DNA of 42,335 nucleotides from a bacterium (candidate division B38) B3_B38 (GCA_005223145.1 NJBL01000014.1:1-42335), one strand, 5' to 3'. Shown: positions 1 through 9,132, counted from the stretch's first letter. Notes: generated by a model from the sequence alone, not told the origin. Program-made: numbers and translations.

Positions 1-1522
1 GGTGGGAGATACCGTTCACCTGTCGGGGTGTCGCACGAGCCTCAGAGGAGGAGCTGCAGGTGATGTCGTCGGTGACCACCCAGATCGTGTCGTCTCCACA
101 GAGGACATACAGCTTATCCAGGTTGTCATTTACCTTCACCCGCATGGGGTCATATCCCACAGGAATGGTGTCAGAACACACCTCTCCTGTGCTGTCGTTG
201 TAAATGAGGATGCTCTCTCTGTCGAAGGCATCGATGTAGACCCGGCGGTAATTGGGGCTTGAGGGATTGAGATTGATGTCTATATCATATAATATTACCC
301 CCAGCTTATCGGAGGTGGTTACCGTATCGCCAAAATTCCGGTTGATGATGGATATGGTAAGGTCGTCCTCATTATCGACAAAGAGCATGTTAGTATCCTC
401 ATTGACGGCTATGAAGCGGGGCCAATCGCCTACATCAATGGTTTTCACCTCGATGTTGGTCTCCCCATCAATGACCACCACCTTCCCCTGCATGGGCCAG
501 AGGTACTGTGTGGCGTAAATCAGATTCCTTGACTCATCAATGGCAATTCCTAACACCCTGGAGTCTGTTATGCTGGTAGCTATATTGGTGACCTCGCTTC
601 TCCTCTCTCTGACCACATCTATGGTTGCATCCCCCAGGGGAAGGTAGATTTTTCCACTGGTCTCGTTTATGGCTATCTCACCGGTGGGGCCAGCGGTCAA
701 GGTTATTATGCGATAGATGGAGTAATTGGAAGCATCAATAGAGAGAAGGATATTATTGTCTCTCTGAACCAGGTAAACCCGGTTGAGCCTCTCATTGACC
801 ATCAGGCGAGAGTAACCTACACCCCGGTAAGGGAGGTTGAGCCTGGCGAGCATGGTCTGGCTGGTGCCGTCAATGAAATAGAGGACATCCTCCTCCTCAT
901 CCACCACGAAAATCTTGTTGGTTTTTTCATTTACGGCAATCTGAACCGGCGAGGGTCCTACCGGGATTTCGCTGACCGCATGGCTGATGCCATCGATGAC
1001 CACCAGGCGGTCTTCAAGATAATCGGTCACATAGATGGTGTTGGTGGCTTCATTTACCGCTAATTGTCTGGAAAACCTCTGACCGGCGAGATGTCCTATA
1101 TCACCCCCAATGGATATGGTAGCCAACACCTTTTTATTCACTCCATCCACCACTACCACCTGGGTATCGACAATATTGGTATATTGGGGAAGGCGATTGA
1201 GTATATATACCCGGTGGGTGGTCTCGTTGATAGCAATGTCTGAAAAGAATTCTCCACAGGGAAGATTGTCAACCACACCAGTAGCACACTCCACTATGGA
1301 GAGGCTATTGCAAGCACCGCCTGAGAGAAACAGACGGTTAAGACCCCGGTCATAGACCATCCCCTGGGGGAATTCTATATTACCTGCCAGGCTGCCGGGA
1401 AGGAAATTGACCGTGTCCACCACCCGCTGGGCATATCCCACCTCCACATTCACCATAAGAAGTAATACCAAGCTACACAAAATAGGAAAAAATATGCTCA
1501 GAAAAACAGACCTAATATTCAT
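1..1522 (-). CDS. Secreted YVTN-type beta-propeller repeat protein (3' end beyond window)
   Basis: Reading the minus strand from an ATG at 1522-1520 gives about 507 codons with no stop before the left edge, so the C-terminus is missing. A ribosome binding site (AAGGAG, then GGGG) lies just upstream. The N-terminus is a signal peptide: a basic start (MNIRS), a long hydrophobic stretch and a likely cleavage site near GYAQ. The rest is a series of about 40-45 residue units with recurring patterns such as AVNE.TN.IYV and VVVIDG. This is the signature of YVTN/NHL-like beta-propellers, whose blades each carry a 'native element, then name of the variable' pattern. Such proteins are exported surface or periplasmic proteins, often with adhesion or binding roles, and no enzymatic motif is visible. 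The ligand is unknown. It is probably monocistronic at its 5' end, with its own promoter at 1643-1671. Confidence 0.85.
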   Translation of the reverse strand, partial: MNIRSVFLSIFFPILCSLVLLLMVNVEVGYAQRVVDTVNFLPGSLAGNIEFPQGMVYDRGLNRLFLSGGACNSLSIVECATGVVDNLPCGEFFSDIAINETTHRVYILNRLPQYTNIVDTQVVVVDGVNKKVLATISIGGDIGHLAGQRFSRQLAVNEATNTIYVTDYLEDRLVVIDGISHAVSEIPVGPSPVQIAVNEKTNKIFVVDEEEDVLYFIDGTSQTMLARLNLPYRGVGYSRLMVNERLNRVYLVQRDNNILLSIDASNYSIYRIITLTAGPTGEIAINETSGKIYLPLGDATIDVVRERRSEVTNIATSITDSRVLGIAIDESRNLIYATQYLWPMQGKVVVIDGETNIEVKTIDVGDWPRFIAVNEDTNMLFVDNEDDLTISIINRNFGDTVTTSDKLGVILYDIDINLNPSSPNYRRVYIDAFDRESILIYNDSTGEVCSDTIPVGYDPMRVKVNDNLDKLYVLCGDDTIWVVTDDITCSSSSEARATPRQVNGISH

Positions 1523-1642
1523 TTCCCCTTACTCCTTTATTCAATTGGGCAATAGTTGAAGAACCTTCTTAATTACATGAGCCATTATCACCCCCTTCCC
1601 ACCTCAAAGCATTTGAAATCCCGACCGTAAAAGAGTTCTTTA

Positions 1643-1671
1643 ATTTTAAATATTATTTGCAGATATTACAA
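1643..1671 (-). promoter_or_regulatory. Predicted sigma70-type promoter for the YVTN propeller gene
   Basis: On the minus strand TTGTAA (1671-1666) and TAAAAT (1648-1643) are separated by 17 bases. They lie about 120 bases upstream of the ATG at 1522. The -10 matches consensus at five of six positions and the -35 at four. The region is AT-rich, so a chance match is possible. Confidence 0.4.
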
Positions 1672-1702
1672 CCATTAAAATTCTATTCAGCAAAAATACT
1701 TC

Positions 1703-3064
1703 CTAATCTTTCTTCATCTGGGAATAGAACTCAGCTAATTTCCCCTCTATCAACTGCTGAATGTGTTTCAGACCCTGGGGGGTGGAGGCTTCAAACCGCA
1801 TCACTATAATTGGCTGGGTATTGGAGGGGCGCACCAGACCCCACCCATCGTCAAAGACCACCCGCACCCCGTCCACATCAATGGTCTGATAGCGCTGAGA
1901 GAAGTATTCCCTCATCCGCTCCACCAGCTTGAACTTAATCTCCTCGGGGCAATCCCGGCGGATTTCGGGGGTGGAGTAGGTTCGGGGGAGGTCTGCCAGA
2001 AGCTCCGACAGGCTCCGCTTGGTGCGGGAGAGAATCTGAATCAGCCTGCAGGAGGCGTAGATGGCATCGTCATAGCCGTAGTATTCATCTGCGAAGAAGA
2101 GATGACCGCTCATCTCCCCCGCCAGTGGTATGCCATCCTCCCTCATCTTCTTCTTAATCAGGGAATGACCGGTCTTCCACATCACCGGCTGACCCCCGTG
2201 CTTTTTTATATCATCCACCAGTGTCTGGGAGCACTTCACCTCGAACAGAATCTTGGCGCCCGGCTGGCGGGAGAGGAGGTCGCGGGAGAATATCACCAGG
2301 AGCTGGTCCCCCCAGATTATGCTTCCTTTCTCATCTATCACCCCCAGTCGGTCGGCATCTCCATCGTAGCCGCAGCCCAGGTCGTAGCCGAGGGTGGTGA
2401 CCGTGTGTATCAGGTCGGTGAGGTACTCGGGAACGGTGGGGTCGGGGAAGTGATGGGGGAAATTCCCATCGGGCTGGCAGTAAAGCTCCTTTACCTCGCA
2501 GCCCAGCCCCCGCAGGAGAGGAGGGGCTACAAGCCCCGCAGTTCCGTTGCCGGCATCGACCACCACCTTTACGGGGCGGTCGAGCTTGAGCTTCGATTTC
2601 AGCAAGGCGATGTAGTCATCGATGATATAATAGCGGTCAACCTTTCCCGCTCCTTTGCTGAACTTCCCCTCTTCAATTATCCGTCGAATATCCTGAATCC
2701 TCTCGCCGTAGAGGGTGCTGGTTCCGTGGGCGATTTTAAAGCCGTTGAACTCCGGGGGATTGTGGCTCCCGGTGACCATAATCCCCCCCTCCTTCTTCAG
2801 GTGATAGATAGAGAAGTAGAAGACCGGGGTGGGGACAACTCCCAAATCGGTAACCGAGCAGCCGGTGGAGAGCAATCCCCTGATTACCGCCTGGCTGTAA
2901 GATTCCGAAGAGAGGCGGTTATCTCTGCCCACCACCATCCTCTTCAGCCCATCTCGCTGGAGGTAGGTTCCTGCGCCGCGACCGATGAGCTCGGCTATCT
3001 CCTCGTTAAGGTCGACATCCACCGTCCCCCGGATGTCATACTCACGGAATATGTGCCTTTTCAT
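1703..3064 (-). CDS. manB: Phosphomannomutase/phosphoglucomutase (alpha-D-phosphohexomutase)
   Basis: A 453-residue protein of normal length for the bacterial PMM/PGM family, which interconverts hexose 6-phosphate and hexose 1-phosphate in the cytoplasm to feed sugar-nucleotide synthesis for LPS and exopolysaccharide. All four signature loops are present: the phosphoserine loop TGSHNPP with Ser100, the metal-binding loop DGDADR at about 234-239, the sugar-binding loop GEMSGH at 316-321, and the phosphate-binding RPSNTQP near the C-terminus. The start follows a GGGGG-type ribosome binding site. It is the last gene of a four-gene minus-strand operon, 44 bases after the DUF362 gene. The sequence does not settle whether mannose or glucose is preferred, so the symbol marks the family rather than a proven substrate. 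Confidence 0.93.
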   Translation of the reverse strand: MKRHIFREYDIRGTVDVDLNEEIAELIGRGAGTYLQRDGLKRMVVGRDNRLSSESYSQAVIRGLLSTGCSVTDLGVVPTPVFYFSIYHLKKEGGIMVTGSHNPPEFNGFKIAHGTSTLYGERIQDIRRIIEEGKFSKGAGKVDRYYIIDDYIALLKSKLKLDRPVKVVVDAGNGTAGLVAPPLLRGLGCEVKELYCQPDGNFPHHFPDPTVPEYLTDLIHTVTTLGYDLGCGYDGDADRLGVIDEKGSIIWGDQLLVIFSRDLLSRQPGAKILFEVKCSQTLVDDIKKHGGQPVMWKTGHSLIKKKMREDGIPLAGEMSGHLFFADEYYGYDDAIYASCRLIQILSRTKRSLSELLADLPRTYSTPEIRRDCPEEIKFKLVERMREYFSQRYQTIDVDGVRVVFDDGWGLVRPSNTQPIIVMRFEASTPQGLKHIQQLIEGKLAEFYSQMKKD

Positions 3065-3108
3065 AGATTAACCCCCTTTTTTCACATTCTATGTGGTAAA
3101 CTATCTTA

Positions 3109-4254
3109 TCAGGAAGGGATTTCGCTAAGAGAGACAATTTTGCCGCGGTCGATATCGTAGAGCTGGTACTGGCGGCTCCCCAGTCCTATCTTCTCGGCGT
3201 AGCTCAGCTGTACCGACCAATCCACACTGGGGTGTAAAGCTCTGAATTTATCCCCTCCCGGCTTAAAAGCGGAGGTGAGGGCGGAGTTGGACAGCCCCCT
3301 TTGGTGGTTCACCAGGTCCGCCGAAGCCTGGTCGATAGCCACCGGGTCTTTTGCCCCCAAAATACCGATATTGGGCACCACCGGGTTATCGCTCCAGGGG
3401 GCGCAATCGCAATCGGGAGTGATGTCAAGCAGGAAGTTGAAGAAGGCGAATTTCCCTTTCTTCGCTTGCAGAATAGCCCACACCACCTCGGCAATCTTCT
3501 CCCCCACCCTCTCCGGCTTCTCCGTCCACAGCACTCGCAATGCCCCCTGGGGACAGAAGACGATGCAATCGGCACATCCTACGCACTTACTATAGTCAAA
3601 GACCGCCTTCTCCTCCTCCATGGTGACCGCTCCGCTGGGGCAGACCTCAACACATTCGCCGCAGCCAGAGCACAGAGCTTTATCGCGGAACTCCGGCTTC
3701 ACTTCGGCGTGCAACTGCTGTTTGGTAGAGCGGGAAGCCAACCCCATGCCTATATTCTTCAAGGTGCCCCCAAAGCCGGTGAGCATATGACCCTTGAAGT
3801 GGCTCAGGCAGACCAGGGAGTCGGCATAGTGCACATTGCTCCCGTAGCGGACGGTCTGAAGATGCTTGAGGTTGACCTTCACCTCCACAAAGTCGTGAGA
3901 CCGAATCCCATCGGCTATAATGATAGGAGCATCAGTGGACTCATAGCCGAAGCCGTTCCTCAACGCCAGCAGCAGATGGTCCACGGCGTTCTGCCGTGCC
4001 CCCCGATAGAGGGTATTGGAGTCGGTGAGGAAGGGCTTCCCACCCCGCTGGCGTATCTTCTCCACCATCTTGCGCACATAGATAGGTCGCAGAAAGCTGG
4101 TTCCCAGCGGCTCCCCGAAATGGAGTTTGATGGCCACCAGCTCCCCTTCAGAGATGAATTCTATCCCCACCCTCTCAATGAGCCGTCCCCACTTAATCAG
4201 AAGGCTCTGATGCTCGTAGGCACGGGAAGAGGTGAAATAAACGGTCGTTTTCAT
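3109..4254 (-). CDS. DUF362 domain protein with two 4Fe-4S ferredoxin clusters
   Basis: 381 residues. Residues 1-185 and 270-370 form the DUF362 fold, with the recognisable motifs KLHFGEPLGTSFLRP near 43-57 and SHFKGHMLTGFGG near 151-163. A bacterial-type double ferredoxin module is inserted between the two halves. Cys195, 198, 201 and 205 plus Cys224, 227, 230 and 234 follow the CxxCxxCxxxCP pattern twice. The protein should be a soluble cytoplasmic iron-sulfur protein. Members of this family are widespread in anaerobes, but their reaction is not established. Electron transfer to an unknown partner is an inference. It lies 24 bases after the MenC-like gene and 44 bases before the hexomutase gene, so it is probably co-transcribed with both. 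Confidence 0.85.
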   Translation of the reverse strand: MKTTVYFTSSRAYEHQSLLIKWGRLIERVGIEFISEGELVAIKLHFGEPLGTSFLRPIYVRKMVEKIRQRGGKPFLTDSNTLYRGARQNAVDHLLLALRNGFGYESTDAPIIIADGIRSHDFVEVKVNLKHLQTVRYGSNVHYADSLVCLSHFKGHMLTGFGGTLKNIGMGLASRSTKQQLHAEVKPEFRDKALCSGCGECVEVCPSGAVTMEEEKAVFDYSKCVGCADCIVFCPQGALRVLWTEKPERVGEKIAEVVWAILQAKKGKFAFFNFLLDITPDCDCAPWSDNPVVPNIGILGAKDPVAIDQASADLVNHQRGLSNSALTSAFKPGGDKFRALHPSVDWSVQLSYAEKIGLGSRQYQLYDIDRGKIVSLSEIPS

Positions 4255-4278
4255 AATATCACCAAGGGAGGGGCTCCC

Positions 4279-5388
4279 TCACCCCGCAATAACCTCCCGT
4301 CTGGTAGTGATGTGGTCGATCCTCCTCTGATTGGGGAGGAATCCAATGCCCGGCTCCGTGGGCACCGTGATGTTCCCATCCTTGTCCACTGTTACCGGAG
4401 GGTCTATAATGTCTTCTTTATAATAGCGGTTGCTGGCAGATATATCCCCGGGCAATGTAAAATTCTCCAGGGTGGAGAGGGCAATATTGTGCGCTCGCCC
4501 GATCCCCGACTCCAGCATGCCACCACACCACACAGGTACTTTATGGGCAAGGCAGATGTCGTGCAGGAGCTTAGCTTGGGATAGCCCCCCTACCCTTCCT
4601 TGCTTGATGTTTATTATGCGGCAGCTTCCCAGCTCTATCGCCCTTTCCCCCTGCCTGGGCGAGGTAATGCTTTCATCCAGACAGAGCGGAGTTCGCAGTT
4701 GCGATTGCAATCGGGCGTGGTCAGCCAGGTCTTCGTAGTGGAGCGGCTGCTCAATCATCATCAGATGGTAATCGTCCAACCGCTTCAGGGTGTCTATATC
4801 CTTTAGGGTGTAAGCCCCATTGGCATCGACCATGAGGGGAGCTTCCTGGTAACTCTGGCGAAGAGCGCTTAGCACATCGGTATCCCAGCCGGGCTTTATC
4901 TTAACCTTAATCCGCTGGTAGCCCCGGGAGAGGTAGTACTCAACCCTCTTAAAAAGCTCATCCGGGGAATCTTCAATCCCCAGGCTGACCCCGGAGCTGA
5001 TGGTCACCCGCTCGCCTCCTAACAGCCGGAACAGCGGCACCCCACGCAGCTTAGCCTCAAGGTCCCAGCAGGCGTTCTCCAGCCCTGCTTTTGCCATACG
5101 ATGCCCGCGAATGGAACCCAGCATATCATAGACCACCGAAGCCCCCGCCAGCTCCTTCTTAAGCACCAGGGGCACCAGAAACTCCTTCAGCACATACCAG
5201 CAGGTCTCGTTGGTCTCGTAGCTGTAAAGGGGAGCTTTTCCGGCAACACACTCCCCGTAGCCAACCAGCCCATCACCGTAAACCTTTACCAGAACTATGC
5301 TCCTGGAGTAAGTTCTTCCAAAACTGGTCTCAAAGAAGTGAACCAGGGGGAGCTCAATTTGAATCAGCTCTACCCTGTCTACTTTCAC
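4279..5388 (-). CDS. menC: MenC / N-acylamino acid racemase-like enolase-superfamily enzyme
   Basis: 369 residues, typical for the o-succinylbenzoate synthase / N-succinylamino acid racemase family. The catalytic residues of the muconate-lactonizing subgroup are all visible: the KxK motif in RIKVKIK (Lys161/Lys163), three metal ligands Asp188 (VDAN), Glu213 (IEQP) and Asp238 (LDES), and the distal Lys262 (NIKQGR). The start codon is GTG, preceded by a GAGGG ribosome binding site. Members either dehydrate SHCHC to o-succinylbenzoate in menaquinone synthesis or racemise N-succinyl amino acids, and many do both. No menB, menD, menE or menF is nearby. The gene directly upstream encodes an acyltransferase, which favours the racemase role. 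The menC symbol therefore marks family, not proven function. Confidence 0.85.
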   Translation of the reverse strand: MKVDRVELIQIELPLVHFFETSFGRTYSRSIVLVKVYGDGLVGYGECVAGKAPLYSYETNETCWYVLKEFLVPLVLKKELAGASVVYDMLGSIRGHRMAKAGLENACWDLEAKLRGVPLFRLLGGERVTISSGVSLGIEDSPDELFKRVEYYLSRGYQRIKVKIKPGWDTDVLSALRQSYQEAPLMVDANGAYTLKDIDTLKRLDDYHLMMIEQPLHYEDLADHARLQSQLRTPLCLDESITSPRQGERAIELGSCRIINIKQGRVGGLSQAKLLHDICLAHKVPVWCGGMLESGIGRAHNIALSTLENFTLPGDISASNRYYKEDIIDPPVTVDKDGNITVPTEPGIGFLPNQRRIDHITTRREVIAG

Positions 5389-5430
5389 TCAGCTCACCCT
5401 CTTGTTTAGCTTCCTCATCACAGAGGGGAT

Positions 5431-6294
5431 TTAAAGGCTATGCCCCCGCTCAAGGTAGTAATAGCTCGCCCCTTCTTGGGTTTTGGGATCTAAGAATTCG
5501 GTTATGGTGTAGACGGCTTCAAAGCATCTGGTAAGAGCCTCCCGCACAGCAAAAAGCCATTTACGGGCTAATGCTAAATCCCTGGCTTTAAGTGACTGGA
5601 TATTATCGGGTATCGCCACCAGGAGCCCCGGAGCAGTAAGGTCAAGTTGGGAAGTAGCAGGTTGAGGAAGTCCCTGCCGATTGCGGACCAAATCCACGGC
5701 TTTCATGGCGGGTTTCTCTGCCAGATGTGTGCTTCCTTTTTTCTTATTGATGTGCTCCTCCACACGGGGAGTGGTCAGATGCCACTCTGCCAGCAGTCGG
5801 TCAGTGGGCAATCCTTGGTGGAGGATGGAAGTTCCCGGTCCATAGAAATCGACCTCATACTCCCTGATAATAACCCCCAATGAGGTGATGTTTAACTTTG
5901 CATTAGCCCTCTCCAGGGGGTCAAAAGCCCACACAATAAGGTCCATCCCCTTTTCCAGCGCCATCCTCCTCTGCTCGAGCTTCAGCAGGCGCCCAATTCC
6001 AAGACCCCGGTAATCCTCCTTAACTGCCAGCATATGGGAATAGTGAATCAGTTTCCCCTCCTTCAGGGCGGGGAACCCGTAGACAAACCCAATTAGCTCG
6101 CCAGCTTTGCTGTAAGCCCCTACTACCACACCACCGAACCTCTGCGCCAGCACCATCATAGGGAGGGGGACAACACTGCGGTCTTCAAATCCCCAGACCT
6201 CCTTCTGCAATTCTTCACAGAGACGAAAACCCTCAAGCTCTCTGATTTCTCGGAGCTGAAAAGATGCCCCTTTTTCATCCTCAGCTGACATCAA
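5431..6294 (-). CDS. GNAT-family N-acetyltransferase of the COG3375 type
   Basis: 287 residues. The acyl-CoA binding loop of the GNAT fold is visible as RGLGIG at 96-101, followed by the helix GRLLKLEQRRMALEKG. The segment VWAFDPLERANAKLN and the later YG.GTS..HQG block are typical of the COG3375 subgroup of predicted acetyltransferases. It is cytoplasmic, with no signal peptide. It is the first gene of a minus-strand operon behind the promoter at 6328-6355. Translation can begin at TTG (6294) or at the ATG three bases on. The GGGAGG site is nine bases from the TTG. The next gene, 42 bases downstream, is MenC/racemase-like. In known N-succinylamino acid racemase pathways a GNAT enzyme supplies the N-acylated substrate, so a D-amino-acid acyltransferase is a reasonable inference. 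Confidence 0.85.
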   Translation of the reverse strand: MMSAEDEKGASFQLREIRELEGFRLCEELQKEVWGFEDRSVVPLPMMVLAQRFGGVVVGAYSKAGELIGFVYGFPALKEGKLIHYSHMLAVKEDYRGLGIGRLLKLEQRRMALEKGMDLIVWAFDPLERANAKLNITSLGVIIREYEVDFYGPGTSILHQGLPTDRLLAEWHLTTPRVEEHINKKKGSTHLAEKPAMKAVDLVRNRQGLPQPATSQLDLTAPGLLVAIPDNIQSLKARDLALARKWLFAVREALTRCFEAVYTITEFLDPKTQEGASYYYLERGHSL

Positions 6295-6327
6295 CCAACA
6301 AAATCCTCCCTCTACTTTATCCTTTAG

Positions 6328-6355
6328 ATTATAGCATAAAATAAGGTTTTGCCAA
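6328..6355 (-). promoter_or_regulatory. Predicted sigma70-type promoter of the GNAT-menC-DUF362-manB operon
   Basis: On the minus strand TTGGCA (6355-6350) and a perfect TATAAT (6333-6328) are 16 bases apart, about 35 bases upstream of the GNAT start. No other strong promoter is seen between the four genes. Confidence 0.65.
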
Positions 6356-6401
6356 CTTCAAAGAAGAGAAGCAAACCAAGTGGAATAAGGGGAGAAGGAA
6401 G

Positions 6402-9059
6402 CTATTTATTCTTCGCAGGGGATTTGGCACAGCGGAAGCCTGTCCCTAAATCGCTTTCAGAAGGGGAGAGCCCCATGCGGGAGGCAGCCCGAGCATAGAA
6501 GGGCTCCCCAAACCAGTTGCCCCCCCGCAGGATGTAGTAGCCTCTTCCATAGTCCTCGTCCTGATATTTGGCTCTTGGATAAGGCTTGTAGGGAGTGTCC
6601 ACCCATTCAGTAACATTGCCAGCCATATCGTTTATACCGAAAGGGCTTTGCCCCCACAAGTAGCTCCCTACTGCTTTGGTGTCGAAAGTTTGTGCCATTT
6701 GGATATTGCACCGGTAAAGGGAGAACCCGCCCACCATTTTAATCACTGCAGGCTCTTCTCCCCAGGGATACTCCGCCCCTGAGGTTCCCCGGGCTGCCTT
6801 TTCCCACTCTTCCTCCGTAGGAAGCCTCTTGCCGGCCCATTCGGCATAGGCTTTGGCATCGTAATAAGATACACCGACCACCGGATGGTTCCCCTTGCCA
6901 AATTCATAGGTATTATTCACCCAGTGAGTTAGTGGCCTATGCCCGGTGGCATCGATAAACTTCTTATATTGGCGATTAGTTACCTCATAGCGGTCGATGT
7001 AAAAAGCTTCCACCCAGACCTCCCTGGCTGGCTGTTCATTAGAGAAAATCTCTTCTTTCCATTTCCCAACAGAAGCGAGCCTTTTTGCATTCTCCAGCGA
7101 TGTCCCCATAGTGAACTTACCCGTGGGAATAAGCACCATCTCTGACAGGGTTATCTCCCTTAGAATTTTAAACTGGAAGAGCAGCAAGGCGGCTACTACG
7201 ACCAGAAAGACAGCTACTCCTCTCATTAATCCCTTCTTGCGGCCCCACCACTTCCAGCCTATCAGCTGCGAAAGGAGGCGATAGCTGGCAGCGACAAAGA
7301 TAGTTAACCCCCCAAGCCAGATCATCTTTTTATACAATGATCCCACAGGCATGAGGTAATGGTAGAAGCTCAGCTCCCAACCGGGGTCTAAGATATGGGG
7401 TATCAGAGTGCTTATCCCCACCCTTGATACAGCCCAGGAAAACAGACTAATCGGCAGATAGAAGAAGCTCCATACCAGGCGGCGGCTTATCAGCCCCAGC
7501 ACCAGGGCAAGGACGAAAAATATTATTCCGTGATTGTACACAGGAGTTATCTGTTCTCCTATAGGGAGCAGATAAAATCCGAATATAAACGACCAGATAA
7601 TGAGAATAATATCTCTATATTTAAGGGAAAAGGATAGATACCCTTCTGCTTCCACCCTTTTTTTAGACATGGTGACCACCGCGGAGATTATCCCCATTAA
7701 AGCACCTATCCCGATGATATCCCATAACCCCCGCTGAAATATATAGCTCTGAGACATTCCTTTAGCAACCAGATATGAGCTGGAGACCATCAACCAGAGG
7801 GATATCAGGCTAACCAGAGGGTAATCAGATATAAGCCCGATGATTACGCCCTGCACAATAAAAGAGAGCAAAAGACCAAGCTCTATCCCCCCCTCGAGCT
7901 CAGGGAACCGAGGGAGGAGAAGAAATCCTACTGCTGCTGCCCACAGAATGATAAGGAGATGCCGACTGAGGCTCCAAACACGGCGTCGCCTCATCAGTCG
8001 GTCTTTCCTCTCCACTGCTTTCGGCTGGGCAACCTCCTTCTTACGAGGTTTTAGCCGGGAAAACAACCTACGCAAGCCCCACCAAATGGCAAGCTGTTTT
8101 ATCACCTTCTGCTCTTTAACAACGGGGATTTTTCCCTCCAGAGCGAGACTGAACTCAGACGCGTTCTTCCAGCGGCGGTTTCTATCTTTCTGCAGACCCT
8201 TCATTATGATAGCGTCGTTAATATGGGATGGGATATCAGGAATGGATTTGGGGGGTTCATTGATAATTCTATATTCTATAGCCCCCTCCTGGAAAGGAGG
8301 ACTCCCACTTAAAAACTCATAAAGCACCACTGCCAGGGAGTAGATATCACTCCGCTGGTCAAGAGGTTCGCCGAGAAGCTGCTCGGGCGACATGTAGATT
8401 GGGGTGCCTAATACATACTCGCTGGTAATTTGTTTCAAGGAATCGAATATATTAGCTGCTATACCGAAATCTGTTATTTTGATAATTCCTTCCTTTGTTT
8501 TCATAAGATTAGAGGGCTTGATGTCCCGGTGAATCACTCCCCTTTGGTGGGCATATGCCAATCCCATACATATCTGCTTAGCATACTGGATGGTCTCATC
8601 AATAGTGAACTTCTTCCTCCGCTTCAGCATCTGCTCAAGATTCTCTCCATCGATGTATTCCATAGTGATGAACTTATACCCCTCCATATCCTCAAAGTTG
8701 TGAAGGCGGACAATATTCTGGTGGCTAAGGAGCATACAGGCTTTGGCTTCTTTCTTCAAATCCTCAACTGCCTGGGGGTTATTTGCCAACTCCTGAGGTA
8801 AGAATTTTATGGCGATAATCATCCCCAGCTCAAGGTCAAGTGCCTGATAGATGACTCCCCTACCCCCTCTCCCTAACTCCTTGATTATCTTATACCGGTT
8901 GCCGATTACTATATTAGGTTTGAAATAAGCCTGAGTATCGAGGATATGGGGTTTATGGCGGTATTTAGGAGGGGTTAAAGCCTGAGCCAGGTCGGCTCCG
9001 CATTTTACGCAGTAGAAACTGGTATCCGGGTTCTCAATGCCACACTTTGGACAAAACAT
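6402..9059 (-). CDS. Zinc ribbon - Ser/Thr protein kinase - membrane - FGE-like fusion protein
   Basis: 885 residues in four parts. Residues 1-24 form a zinc ribbon (Cys3, Cys6, Cys17, Cys20). Residues about 56-320 form an intact Hanks-type kinase: glycine loop GRGGRG near 63-68, Lys85 in IAIKF, HRD at 177-179, DFG at 197-199 and SPEQ in the activation segment. Residues about 370-635 hold many hydrophobic helices and form the membrane part. Residues 640-880 are a formylglycine-generating-enzyme/SUMF1-like domain (starting MVLIPTGKFTMG, with later RLPTEEEWEKAARG and GNVTEW), which would lie outside the cytoplasm if the helix count is even. The two active-site cysteines of true FGE are not seen in the RGGNW...FRCA segment, so this domain is probably a binding or sensing module. 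Role inferred: transmembrane signalling. It stands alone behind its own promoter. Confidence 0.9.
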   Translation of the reverse strand: MFCPKCGIENPDTSFYCVKCGADLAQALTPPKYRHKPHILDTQAYFKPNIVIGNRYKIIKELGRGGRGVIYQALDLELGMIIAIKFLPQELANNPQAVEDLKKEAKACMLLSHQNIVRLHNFEDMEGYKFITMEYIDGENLEQMLKRRKKFTIDETIQYAKQICMGLAYAHQRGVIHRDIKPSNLMKTKEGIIKITDFGIAANIFDSLKQITSEYVLGTPIYMSPEQLLGEPLDQRSDIYSLAVVLYEFLSGSPPFQEGAIEYRIINEPPKSIPDIPSHINDAIIMKGLQKDRNRRWKNASEFSLALEGKIPVVKEQKVIKQLAIWWGLRRLFSRLKPRKKEVAQPKAVERKDRLMRRRRVWSLSRHLLIILWAAAVGFLLLPRFPELEGGIELGLLLSFIVQGVIIGLISDYPLVSLISLWLMVSSSYLVAKGMSQSYIFQRGLWDIIGIGALMGIISAVVTMSKKRVEAEGYLSFSLKYRDIILIIWSFIFGFYLLPIGEQITPVYNHGIIFFVLALVLGLISRRLVWSFFYLPISLFSWAVSRVGISTLIPHILDPGWELSFYHYLMPVGSLYKKMIWLGGLTIFVAASYRLLSQLIGWKWWGRKKGLMRGVAVFLVVVAALLLFQFKILREITLSEMVLIPTGKFTMGTSLENAKRLASVGKWKEEIFSNEQPAREVWVEAFYIDRYEVTNRQYKKFIDATGHRPLTHWVNNTYEFGKGNHPVVGVSYYDAKAYAEWAGKRLPTEEEWEKAARGTSGAEYPWGEEPAVIKMVGGFSLYRCNIQMAQTFDTKAVGSYLWGQSPFGINDMAGNVTEWVDTPYKPYPRAKYQDEDYGRGYYILRGGNWFGEPFYARAASRMGLSPSESDLGTGFRCAKSPAKNK

Positions 9060-9103
9060 AGCCCTTTTTCAGCAGAGGTCAAATACCTCTATAATTTAAT
9101 TAA

Positions 9104-9132
9104 ATATTAAACTATCATATATTTATTGTCAA
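9104..9132 (-). promoter_or_regulatory. Predicted sigma70-type promoter of the kinase fusion gene
   Basis: On the minus strand a perfect TTGACA (9132-9127) and TAATAT (9109-9104) are separated by 17 bases, about 45 bases before the ATG at 9059. The surrounding DNA is strongly AT-rich. Confidence 0.65.

Noticed and set aside
1763-3160. A 465-codon plus-strand open frame opposite the hexomutase gene
   Set aside because: It is antisense to a gene with all PMM/PGM active-site motifs, has no recognisable domains and no ribosome site. It results from codon bias on the other strand.
3301-4584. A 427-codon plus-strand open frame opposite the DUF362 gene
   Set aside because: It spans two clearly real minus-strand genes and shows no family motif.
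6402-7145. Active formylglycine-generating enzyme
   Set aside because: The two redox-active cysteines needed for the reaction are not seen, and no sulfatase gene is nearby.
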